Source: Holophagae bacterium
GTDB lineage: Bacteria; Acidobacteriota; Thermoanaerobaculia; Thermoanaerobaculales; Sulfomarinibacteraceae
Assembly (NCBI GenBank): GCA_030609785.1
Contig: JAUWTC010000058.1
Coordinates: 1-9,382, forward strand
DNA length: 9,382 nt
Direction of reading: 5' to 3'
Part shown: positions 1 through 6,365 of the stretch, piece by piece
How positions within the stretch are numbered: position 1 is the stretch's first letter
Layout: each line of letters opens with the position of its first letter
Notes under the pieces: model-generated
Database searches by the model: none
What the model was told of the DNA's origin: nothing
Seen by the model: only the letters and a program-made list of their open reading frames with translations
Made by a program: the position numbers and the translations under genes

Positions 1-484
1 AAAAATGAGGCAGCATGGCCGTGAAGGCGTGCATGTCATGGACTGAAAAATCGGGCGACCTCTCCGAGCGAGCCATCCACAACGAGGCATGGGCCTCCCT
101 CGTGTTTATGGCCGCCGCGCCGGCGATGTATGAGAGGTCACTCGGGTGCAGGAGTCGCCGATAAACGCTGGTCCTGAAAAAGGACCTTCCGCGGAAGGAA
201 CGACCACTGGACACGATGATCCCGGCCGGGCCGTCCATCGACTCACGGATCAGCTCGTCGTCGTTGAGATTATTGCCTGCGTACGCATCAAGGGCATCCG
301 GGTTGAAGCCGGTCGCCCCGACGATGCGAAGATCGGCCGCCGAGAGGTTTCCGTATACGAGCAGCATGGCATCCGCCTTGAACATCGGACGAACTGCGTC
401 CAGAGCCGTGTTCCAGACGCCCGGATCGGACAGGGCTTCATAGATGCAGCCGATGATGAACTCGGGGTCGACCGCACTTCGCAT
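1..484 (-). CDS. LuxR-type HTH transcriptional regulator, N-terminal part (C-terminus beyond left edge)
   Basis: The minus strand is open from an ATG at 484 to the left edge (161 codons, no stop), and an in-frame TGA lies just upstream of the start. GAGG at 494-491, six bases before the ATG, supports this start. The N-terminus has the pattern IYEALSDPGVW (residues 14-24), then a hydrophobic core, and the visible part ends in MLPHF (157-161). From family knowledge, this matches the N-terminal sensory domain of a class of LuxR-type regulators: they begin with an IYEAALDP..W-like helix and have an LLPHL-like helix just before the linker to the C-terminal HTH. The HTH itself is not in the window, so DNA binding is inferred. 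The likely role is a cytoplasmic ligand-responsive transcription factor. It lies downstream of the decarboxylase gene on the same strand, but 679 bases away, so it probably has its own promoter. That this is a real gene is fairly sure; the family is moderately sure. Confidence 0.72.
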   Translation of the reverse strand, partial: MRSAVDPEFIIGCIYEALSDPGVWNTALDAVRPMFKADAMLLVYGNLSAADLRIVGATGFNPDALDAYAGNNLNDDELIRESMDGPAGIIVSSGRSFRGRSFFRTSVYRRLLHPSDLSYIAGAAAINTREAHASLWMARSERSPDFSVHDMHAFTAMLPHF

Positions 485-866
485 CTCAAGCCTCAAGCAA
501 GACGTGTTTTGACGTTCTCATGCGATTGTCCTGGTCATGGGGCTGAACCTGCCAACCCGATCAAGACCCACCCGAAAAACGCCGTTACCCGGGAGCGGCA
601 GGATTGTACAGAGTTGGCAGATCGCCTCCGGCTCATGAGAGTCGATCCTTGCCTTATGCCTCTTCTGGGCCCTTCTTCGCAGCCGAGAAACTGAGGCAGG
701 ATACCATTGGATATTTTTCCACTTAAGAGGATAACATATTAAACATTATAAAAGAAGCCTTAAAGCTTTTTTGTCTTTTTCACGTTCGATGTAAATTTTC
801 TAGAGTTCCTTGGTTTCAAGATTTTCACGACACTGTTAACGGATTCCACTGATCACAACCTCACAA
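485..866. other. Non-coding region upstream of the LuxR-like gene, with an AT-rich stretch
   Basis: I see no convincing gene here on either strand. Positions 485-498 are a tandem 7-bp duplication (CTCAAGC twice), which supplies the ribosome-binding site of the LuxR-like gene. Positions about 700-845 are clearly AT-richer than the surrounding genes. On the minus strand a perfect TATAAT lies at 750-745, but no good -35 sits at 16-18 bp from it, and the leader to the start codon would be about 250 bases. The AT-rich stretch may be the promoter and regulator-binding region of the LuxR-like gene, or a relic of inserted DNA. The sequence does not decide between these. Confidence 0.5.
751..772. terminator. 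Weak A/T-flanked hairpin, terminator-like
   Basis: AAAGAAGC (751-758) pairs with GCTTTTTT (765-772) through one G-T pair, around a six-base loop. On the minus strand the stem's 3' side reads GCTTCTTT and runs into TTATAATG; on the plus strand the T run continues toward GTCTTTTT. The stem has only two G-C pairs, so it would be a weak terminator in either direction. It may equally be a chance product of AT-rich DNA. Confidence 0.2.
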
Positions 867-884
867 CCCCCCGATCTCGGGGGG
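867..884. terminator. Strong GC hairpin, possible transcription end of the ubiD transcript
   Basis: CCCCCCG (867-873) pairs with CGGGGGG (878-884) around the four-base loop ATCT. It lies about 280 bases past the decarboxylase stop codon, beyond the hairpin array, in the direction of that gene's transcription. On the minus strand the sequence after the stem (TTGTGAGGTTGTG) has no real T-run, so this is not a canonical intrinsic terminator. It could be a structural barrier or a factor-dependent end. A smaller hairpin, GCGAGG (909-914) with CCTCGC (920-925), lies just before it in the same transcript. Confidence 0.35.
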
Positions 885-978
885 AGCCAGTGAATGATGA
901 CGGTGGAAGCGAGGTCACCCCTCGCCCTGTCCTGTCTCGCGGTTATCGATTGGCAATGGTCGGCCGCAAGGTGGTGGA

Positions 979-1168
979 GTCGGTTCCCTGCCCGCGCAAC
1001 TCGCTTCGCGGGTTGCGCCGGTTCTTAGCCTACGCAACCCGCTTCGCGGGCCCGAGCCTGACGGCTCGGCAGGGCTTCGCCCTGGCGTCGGTTCCCTGCC
1101 CGCACTGGCTCCTTCGGAGCCCCACGCCTTTGGCGTGGCAGCCCTTCGGGCTGGTGCCGGTTCCTACC
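979..1168. repeat. Modular array of seven short hairpins separated by four GGTTCC boxes
   Basis: Seven palindromes, mostly with three-base loops, follow one another: 994-1018 (11-bp stem with one G-T pair), 1038-1050, 1052-1069 (loop TGAC), 1070-1084, 1107-1121, 1122-1138 and 1139-1153. Plus-strand loops are otherwise TTC or TTT. A recurring box divides them: GTCGGTTCCCTGCCCGC occurs identically at 979-995 and 1087-1103, and variants GCCGGTTCTTAGCC (1017-1030) and GCCGGTTCCTACC (1156-1168) give two further copies. The two longer units (1017-1086 and 1087-1155) are 70 and 69 bp with three hairpins each; the first is 38 bp with one. The last box overlaps the decarboxylase stop codon, so the array would form the start of that gene's 3' untranslated RNA, with GAA loops. 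I do not recognise it as a named element. It resembles the hairpin-rich intergenic repeats of some environmental bacteria. Confidence 0.8.
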
Positions 1169-2963
1169 TCCCCAAATGGCCGATGTCCGAGTCACCCATC
1201 TCGACTCCCCCGTCGGGGAAGTACTCCTTCCAGCGGCGGGACACGGTGCTTGCGGTCTCGGGATCGCAGAAGAGTTCGTCGGGGTAAGTTCCCTTCATCC
1301 GTGCGTCAATGACGATCGGTATTTCGTAGCTCAGATGATGGCGGGTGACCCGGTGGCGGGCGTATACATCGGCCGCCGGTTCGAATCGGGTGAATGTCGT
1401 CCACAAGAACGCCGCCGTCGTCGCAGTCGCCTTGACGGCATCGTCGACGACGACGACCAGCGGCCATTGTTCGAAGGCCGGATGTTCCGAGGCCCTCGCG
1501 GCGAATTCGGCGTCATCCTCGTGGGAGGGACCGTCAACCACCAGACAGCCTCCGCAGAACACGCGGGCTTCGCCCATCCCCTTCGGCACTTCGGCGGCCT
1601 GAAACTCGCGAGGCAGATCCCGGATCTTTTCGCCAACCCCGATCCACACACCCTTGGACCCCAGGTTGACCTCGGGACCCGAATAATCCAGCGTGTCCAT
1701 CGACAAATTGGAGATGATGAAGAGATCGGTCTCCGGACGAGTCCGTTCCAGCACACACTCCAGGGTCGCCCTGAAATCCCTGAGGTCCACCGGACGGTCT
1801 GTCAGGAGCAGGAACTTGGTCAGGCTGAGTTGACCCTCGCCGAGAATCCTGAACGCCGATACCATGGCCTCTCGACGATAGCGTTCGTTGACGACGGCGG
1901 CGCCCAATGCGTGGTACCCGGTCTCGCCATAGGACCACAAGGTTCGAACGCCGGGCATCACCAGAGGAAACAGCGGGGACAGCAGTTCCTGCAACTGGTC
2001 GCCGATGAAGAAGTCCTCCTGCCTCGGCTTGCCGACGACGGTCGCGGGAAAGATCGCGTCTCGGCGTCGGGCGACGGCATCGACATCGAAGATTGGATAG
2101 GGGTGCTGCAGCGAGTAGTAGCCGTAGTGGTCTCCGAAGGGTCCTTCAGGTCGCCTCTCATCAGCGGGCACCCGGCCGATCAGTGCGATCTCCGCCTCGG
2201 CGATCAGGGCGTGAGCTCCCGGCCCCGGACACCGGCGCAGGCGCCCTCCGGCCAGCAGTGAGGCCAGCATCAGTTCGGGCACGTTCTCCGGCAGGGGTGC
2301 GATCGCAGAGAGGATCAGCGCCGGCGGCCCTCCCAGAAAAACCGTCACCGGGAGCGCTTCACCCGAGGTCTCGGCAGCGTGGTGGTGGAATCCCCCCCCC
2401 TTGCCGATCTGCCAGTGCATCCCCGTCGTAGCCCGATCGTGGATCTGGAGCCTGTACATCCCGAGGTTTGAGCCACCGGTCTCCGGGTGCTCGGTATAGA
2501 CCAGGGGCAAGGTCACAAACGGCCCGCCATCCTCGGACCACGAAGTCAGGGCCGGTAACCGGCCGAGATCGGGCCGACGGTCGACGACCTCCAGGACCGG
2601 GCCCGACCGAACCGAGCGCAGTCCCGTTCTCAAGCCTGCGGCCAGGACATCCCTCGACCGCCAGACATCACCGAAGGTCGGGGGCATGGCGGTCTGAACC
2701 AAAGAAACCACCCGCCGCACCAATTCTGCCGGCCGCCGCCCGAATGCCATCTCCGCTCGCCCCGCAGTCCCAAAGAGATTGGTCGCTACGGGGAGGTCGG
2801 CGCCCTCGACCGCAGTGAACAGCAGGGCCGGTCCATCGGCGGCGATGACCCTGCGGTGGATTTCCGCCACCTCAAGGTGCGCCGACACCGGGCACTCGAC
2901 GACGGCGAGCTGACCACTCCGGCGCAGTGCCTCGAGAAATGACCCGAGATTCGGAAATTCCAT
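1164..2963 (-). CDS. UbiD-family (prenylated-FMN) decarboxylase, 599 aa
   Basis: UbiD-family enzymes reversibly decarboxylate unsaturated or aromatic acids using prenylated FMN and a divalent metal. Hallmarks are visible, numbered from the ATG at 2963: SNLGMYRLQ (N166 for metal, R171 catalytic), TGMHW followed by GKGGGFHHH (His193-195), AEAEIAL (glutamate near 258) and EGPFGDHYGYYS (E273 and D278 completing the Arg-Glu-Glu/Asp catalytic set). At 599 residues it is longer than E. coli UbiD (about 500) and nearer the long UbiD-like proteins linked to menaquinone synthesis in some bacteria. The substrate cannot be read from sequence, and no ubiX or quinone gene is in the window. The ATG at 2963 has GGAG five bases upstream; the GTG at 2978 lies directly after GAG and is less likely. 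A run of nine G codes for part of GKGGG. The gene is divergent from the c-di-GMP gene and shares its control region. The 3' end runs into the hairpin array. Confidence 0.92.
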   Translation of the reverse strand: MEFPNLGSFLEALRRSGQLAVVECPVSAHLEVAEIHRRVIAADGPALLFTAVEGADLPVATNLFGTAGRAEMAFGRRPAELVRRVVSLVQTAMPPTFGDVWRSRDVLAAGLRTGLRSVRSGPVLEVVDRRPDLGRLPALTSWSEDGGPFVTLPLVYTEHPETGGSNLGMYRLQIHDRATTGMHWQIGKGGGFHHHAAETSGEALPVTVFLGGPPALILSAIAPLPENVPELMLASLLAGGRLRRCPGPGAHALIAEAEIALIGRVPADERRPEGPFGDHYGYYSLQHPYPIFDVDAVARRRDAIFPATVVGKPRQEDFFIGDQLQELLSPLFPLVMPGVRTLWSYGETGYHALGAAVVNERYRREAMVSAFRILGEGQLSLTKFLLLTDRPVDLRDFRATLECVLERTRPETDLFIISNLSMDTLDYSGPEVNLGSKGVWIGVGEKIRDLPREFQAAEVPKGMGEARVFCGGCLVVDGPSHEDDAEFAARASEHPAFEQWPLVVVVDDAVKATATTAAFLWTTFTRFEPAADVYARHRVTRHHLSYEIPIVIDARMKGTYPDELFCDPETASTVSRRWKEYFPDGGVEMGDSDIGHLGR

Positions 2964-2969
2964 GTCCAC

Positions 2970-3012
2970 TCCATTCACCTCAATTTGGCTTAACCGTATT
3001 GAGGTTAATGGA
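2970..3012. promoter_or_regulatory. Inverted repeat between divergent genes, candidate operator
   Basis: The left arm (2970-2984, TCCATTCACCTCAAT) pairs with the right arm (2998-3012, ATTGAGGTTAATGGA) with one mismatch in 15 positions, around a 13-base spacer. The left arm covers the translation start region of the decarboxylase gene. The right arm covers the -35 element of the candidate promoter for the c-di-GMP gene. A dimeric regulator bound here could control both divergent genes. Both arms, read on their own coding strands, resemble a Shine-Dalgarno plus start (GAGGTnAATGGA), so part of the symmetry may come from that. Confidence 0.5.
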
Positions 3013-3028
3013 TATTACCCGGTATACT
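2999..3028 (+). promoter_or_regulatory. Candidate sigma-70-type promoter for the c-di-GMP gene
   Basis: TTGAGG (2999-3004) and TATACT (3023-3028) are separated by 18 bases and match the -35 and -10 consensus at 4/6 and 5/6 positions. Transcription would begin near 3035, about 27 bases before the chosen ATG at 3062, and would exclude the in-frame ATG at 3008. The -35 lies in the right arm of the inverted repeat. A weaker minus-strand pair (TTCTCC and TAATAT at 3041-3012) could serve the decarboxylase. Confidence 0.45.
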
Positions 3029-3061
3029 GCCGGGAGGAGAACTCCAGCGACTCGGAATCCC

Positions 3062-6028
3062 ATGAAGAACCTTGACAAAACCCCTATTCAAACCGGTGCA
3101 GACTGGTTCCGGATCCTCGGTGAATCCGTGGCGTTCGCAGTCTTTGCATACTGCAAGGATCGGTTCATCTACACCAACGCCGCAGCCTCGGAAATCTCCG
3201 GATACAACCAGGATGAACTAGCCTCGAAGAGAATCTCCGATCTCCTCGAGGCCTCGGCGTCCACACTGATGCCAGAATTCGACGAAGCGTTGGGGGTCTA
3301 TCCACCTATTGACCACCCGATCGAGATCCCCTTCCATCCCAAGGACGGAAGCACTCGCTGGATTGCGGTCACCAACGCCCATGTCTTGAACAATGGCGAG
3401 GTCATCGGCATCTCAACGGCAGTTGACATTACTCAACGCAAAGAGGCCGAGGCGATCGCCGATCGCCGATTGAGTCTGGAAAACTCTCTGACCGAGATCT
3501 CACACCGGTTCCTGGCCCTCGGAGCCGAGGACCTGGATGACGGCGTCAGTTTCGCCCTGGAGACTCTGGGATCAGCCGCCGGCACCCTGTGCAACTTCAT
3601 CATCCTGATCGACGACGACCAATGGACGGTCACCGAAGAATTCTGGCGCCACCGGGGCGGTTTTTTCCATGACAAAACGCACAGACGAACTCTCGAGGAT
3701 TACGGTTTAGTCCGGGATGACCTCATCAGTCGCGAGGTCTTGATGATCTCGGACTTCGCCCCAACCAAGCTGAATACCGGTTGCCAGTGCCGGACTCTCG
3801 AGCCCGGCAAGTCGTTCGCCGCCATTCCTCTGGTCTCCTGCGGTCGTCTGATCGGCGTCCTCGGCCATACCTGGGCCGAAAGTCCATCACCGATCAATGA
3901 CGATGATTTGCGCTTTCTCCGGGTGGGCAGCGAGATTCTCAGCAGTGCCATCCGGCGTGTCAAGATCGAACGCGAACTCCGCCAGAGCCAAGACCGCTTC
4001 GAGTTGGCGCAAATGGCCGGACGCAGCGTGGCCTGGGAGTGGAATCCCGAGACTGACGAGGTGTTGATGCCGGTCTCCTCCGCGAGCTTCTATGGCTACG
4101 GACCCGAGGTGATTCCCAAGACCGGTACGGAATTGAACAGACGAGTCCTGGAGGAGGACAAACCACAGGTAGCCGCAGCCCTTCGCCACACCCTGCGCAC
4201 CGGAATGCTCTATTCGGTGGAACATCGCTACGACCTTCCCCAGGACGGAGGGATTATCTGGATCTCGGCCCGGGGCCAGGCGGTGTTCGACGAAGAGGGG
4301 CGGGTCGAAAAGATCATCGGAATCTCGGCCGACATCACCGACCTCAAGGCGGCCGAACAGGCTCTCAAGGAAGAACGGGAACGAGCCGAGGTTACCCTGA
4401 AGTCAATCGGGGACGGCGTTATCCGTAGTGATGCCGCCGGCCGGATCGACTACCTCAACCCCGCAGCGGAAAAACTGACTGGATGGTCCACCAAAGAGGC
4501 CAGGGGCCGACGGCTTGACGAGGTCTACCGGGCGATGGAGGACGGGACGGGTAAACTCAGGGAGGATCCCTTGACCGAATGCCTCCGCCAGAGTCGTACG
4601 GTCACCTCGCCGGAGTGGTGCTCACTCTTTCATCGAGGAGGTTTGGAGTTCGCAGTTCGGGACTCGGCCTCGCCCATTCGCAATGACCAAGGAGAGGTGC
4701 TCGGCGCCGTCTTGATTGTCAAGGATGTCACCCACATCCGCGGACTCGAGAGGGAGATGGCCTTCCAGGCCTCCCACGACACACTGACCGGGTTGCTCAA
4801 CCGGCGGGAATTCGAATCCAGGGTCGGTGAAGCCCTGACTAACGCCACTTTCACCGGGCGGCAGCACGCCCTGTGCTACCTCGACCTCGACGCCTTCAAG
4901 GTCGTCAACGACACCTGCGGGCACTCGGTCGGAGACCAGATGCTGCAGCAACTCTCCGCAGTCCTCGAGGCGACAGCAAGAGGTACGGACATCATTGCCC
5001 GAATCGGCGGCGACGAATTCGGCCTTCTCTTGACCGACTGCACGATGGACGAGGCGGAGGAACGTGCCGGAGCATTCCTCCAGACCGTCAGGGACTATCG
5101 GTTCTTGTGGCAGGCCAGAATATTCGAGGTCGGGGTCAGCATCGGCATCGTCCCGGTCACAAAGGACAGCCCGAGATTCAACGAACTGCTCAGCGCTGCG
5201 GACGCCGCCTGTTTCGTCGCGAAGGAGCGCGGGCGAAACCGAATTCACATTTCTCACCCCGAGGATGTCGAGGTCACCGCCCGCCACCACGAGGCCCAGT
5301 GGGTGGAGCGCCTCAACCGTGCAATCGAAGGGGATGAATTCGTTCTCTTCCGCCAATCGATCGTGCCCCTCCAGGATGGGAACAAACCGAAGATCGTCGA
5401 ACTTCTGCTACGGCTCTCCGACAATGGCGAGATCATCCCGCCCGGCAGGTTTATTCCGGCGGCCGAACGGTATCGGATGATGCCGTCTCTCGATCTCTGG
5501 GTGATCCGGAGGGCGTTTGAGTACATCCGGCAGGACTTGGCGGCGGATCTCGAAGGCCGTCAGCTGTACTCCATCAACCTCAGCGGTCAGTCCCTCGCGG
5601 ACCGAACAATCCTGGATGCCATTTTGACGGGGTTCGACCGAAATGACCTTGATCCGGCCCGTCTCTGCTTCGAAATTACGGAAACGGCCGCCATTTCACA
5701 TCTGGCCTCGGCTCAGGCCTTCATCGGGGTTTTGAGGGAAAAAGGGTGTTCGTTCGCTCTCGACGATTTCGGAAGCGGACTCAGTTCCTTCCGCTACCTC
5801 AAGGACCTGCAAGTCAACTACCTCAAGATCGACGGCAGCCTGGTCAGGGATGTCGAAAAAGACTCGGTCCACCGTGAAATGGTGGCAGCCATCCACCAGA
5901 TCGGGCTGGCGATGGGCCTGAGCACGATTGGGGAGTGGGTGGAGACCGAAGCCTCCTTGGAAGTCCTCAAGGACATCGGCCTCGACTACGTTCAGGGCTA
6001 CTGTTTGGAACGTCCCTCTCCAATCTAG
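3062..6028 (+). CDS. PAS-GAF-PAS-PAS-GGDEF-EAL cyclic-di-GMP enzyme, 988 aa
   Basis: This is a soluble multidomain enzyme that makes and/or degrades cyclic di-GMP; no membrane segment is seen. Domains from the ATG at 3062: PAS 12-130, GAF-like 140-300, PAS 310-425, PAS 445-557, with helical linkers near 300-310 and 425-445, then GGDEF 570-735 and EAL 745-988. The synthase motif GGDEF is intact (649-653), with an inhibitory-site RxxD (R640-D643) exactly five residues before it. The EAL domain has ELLLR (E780) in place of EALLR, but N839, ITET (E874 within), DDFGSG (901-906), K922, E958 and Q978 all match the metal-binding and catalytic positions, so hydrolysis looks possible. The GAF-like region contains a CQC pair of unknown meaning. 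Upstream in-frame starts exist at 3008 (GAGG only three bases away) and 2927. I prefer 3062 because the candidate promoter -10 lies at 3023-3028 and a weak GGA is well spaced. A GGGAGGAG at 3032-3039 is too far away for a normal ribosome-binding site. Domain identity is sure; the start is less so. Confidence 0.93.
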   Translation: MKNLDKTPIQTGADWFRILGESVAFAVFAYCKDRFIYTNAAASEISGYNQDELASKRISDLLEASASTLMPEFDEALGVYPPIDHPIEIPFHPKDGSTRWIAVTNAHVLNNGEVIGISTAVDITQRKEAEAIADRRLSLENSLTEISHRFLALGAEDLDDGVSFALETLGSAAGTLCNFIILIDDDQWTVTEEFWRHRGGFFHDKTHRRTLEDYGLVRDDLISREVLMISDFAPTKLNTGCQCRTLEPGKSFAAIPLVSCGRLIGVLGHTWAESPSPINDDDLRFLRVGSEILSSAIRRVKIERELRQSQDRFELAQMAGRSVAWEWNPETDEVLMPVSSASFYGYGPEVIPKTGTELNRRVLEEDKPQVAAALRHTLRTGMLYSVEHRYDLPQDGGIIWISARGQAVFDEEGRVEKIIGISADITDLKAAEQALKEERERAEVTLKSIGDGVIRSDAAGRIDYLNPAAEKLTGWSTKEARGRRLDEVYRAMEDGTGKLREDPLTECLRQSRTVTSPEWCSLFHRGGLEFAVRDSASPIRNDQGEVLGAVLIVKDVTHIRGLEREMAFQASHDTLTGLLNRREFESRVGEALTNATFTGRQHALCYLDLDAFKVVNDTCGHSVGDQMLQQLSAVLEATARGTDIIARIGGDEFGLLLTDCTMDEAEERAGAFLQTVRDYRFLWQARIFEVGVSIGIVPVTKDSPRFNELLSAADAACFVAKERGRNRIHISHPEDVEVTARHHEAQWVERLNRAIEGDEFVLFRQSIVPLQDGNKPKIVELLLRLSDNGEIIPPGRFIPAAERYRMMPSLDLWVIRRAFEYIRQDLAADLEGRQLYSINLSGQSLADRTILDAILTGFDRNDLDPARLCFEITETAAISHLASAQAFIGVLREKGCSFALDDFGSGLSSFRYLKDLQVNYLKIDGSLVRDVEKDSVHREMVAAIHQIGLAMGLSTIGEWVETEASLEVLKDIGLDYVQGYCLERPSPI

Positions 6029-6034
6029 GTATTG

Positions 6035-6076
6035 CTGAAACCCGGGCTCGGGTTCAGGATTCAGGGCGTCCCTTTT
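6035..6076 (+). terminator. Probable terminator region after the c-di-GMP gene
   Basis: Seven bases after the stop codon, CTGAA-A-CCCG (6035-6044) pairs with CGGGTTCAG (6049-6057), with one bulged A and the loop GGCT. A second small hairpin follows, AGGG (6063-6066) with CCCT (6070-6073), directly followed by TTT. Together they could end transcription. The T-run is short, so efficiency is uncertain. Confidence 0.45.
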
Positions 6077-6091
6077 GTCCTACCTTAATAT

Positions 6092-6108
6092 TTGCCGCTA
6101 TGCGGCAA
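6092..6108. repeat. Perfect 7-bp hairpin or palindrome
   Basis: TTGCCGC (6092-6098) and GCGGCAA (6102-6108) form a perfect stem around TAT. It is flanked by A/T (AATATT before, TT after). It could be a second terminator element, a regulator site or a REP-like palindrome; nothing in the sequence decides. Confidence 0.35.
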
Positions 6109-6223
6109 TTCTCGGCCAGAAGTGCCCTCGGTCATCTGAAAGGACCTCCTTGAGGCAAAGCCCGCAACGCTTTCTCTTCCACCATTTACGAGATTTCCGA
6201 CTCCGTTGGGGCTTTCCTCATTC

Positions 6224-6252
6224 TTGACAGCAATGCCGCACCGCGGTAGTCT
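6224..6252 (+). promoter_or_regulatory. Candidate sigma-70-type promoter for the phaR-like gene
   Basis: A perfect -35 hexamer TTGACA (6224-6229) is followed after 17 bases by TAGTCT (6247-6252). The latter keeps the conserved first TA and last T of the -10 element but matches only 3/6. Transcription would begin near 6259, giving a leader of about 107 bases to the ATG at 6366. Confidence 0.4.
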
Positions 6253-6365
6253 CACGAAGGTAGCTATCATTGGGGCTCTGACGGTATTCGCCGCAAAAAC
6301 CGGCGCGTACTCGTGTGAGGAATGACCAGTAACTCAAGAGCCCGATGGCGTGATGGGAGTGCAGC

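Larger units (their letters stand above)
6029..6365. other. Non-coding region between the c-di-GMP gene and the phaR-like gene
   Basis: No convincing gene lies in these 337 bases. They hold the probable transcription end of the upstream gene (hairpins at 6035-6073), an isolated perfect hairpin at 6092-6108, a TTGACA-type promoter candidate at 6224-6252, and a leader of about 107 bases before the next start codon. I see no recognisable riboswitch or RNA gene. Confidence 0.6.

Noticed and set aside
146..694. 182-codon plus-strand open frame at the left end
   Set aside because: It lies antisense to the LuxR-like gene, whose minus-strand peptide has recognisable family features. The plus-strand peptide has none.
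979..1168. CRISPR-like array
   Set aside because: The boxes recur at uneven distances (38, 70, 69) and the sequences between them are self-complementary hairpins, not unique spacers. No cas gene is present.
890..1312. 140-codon plus-strand open frame across the hairpin array
   Set aside because: It reads through palindromes and into the antisense of the ubiD 3' end. The peptide is a low-complexity, R/P/L-rich product of the repeats and has no ribosome-binding site worth noting.
1176..2261. 361-codon plus-strand open frame inside the decarboxylase gene
   Set aside because: It is an antisense shadow of a high-GC gene; the minus strand carries clear UbiD motifs.
2927..3061. Longer N-terminus for the c-di-GMP protein (starts at 2927 or 3008)
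   Set aside because: The 2927 start overlaps the divergent gene. The 3008 start has its GAGG only three bases away and lies upstream of the candidate -10. The extra residues add no domain, though 3008 cannot be fully excluded.
4622..5356. 244-codon minus-strand open frame inside the c-di-GMP gene
   Set aside because: It is an antisense shadow over the third PAS and the GGDEF region, with no family resemblance.
6259..6365. c-di-GMP riboswitch or other structured leader before the phaR-like gene
   Set aside because: I could not find a conserved riboswitch core or a convincing multi-stem fold by eye.
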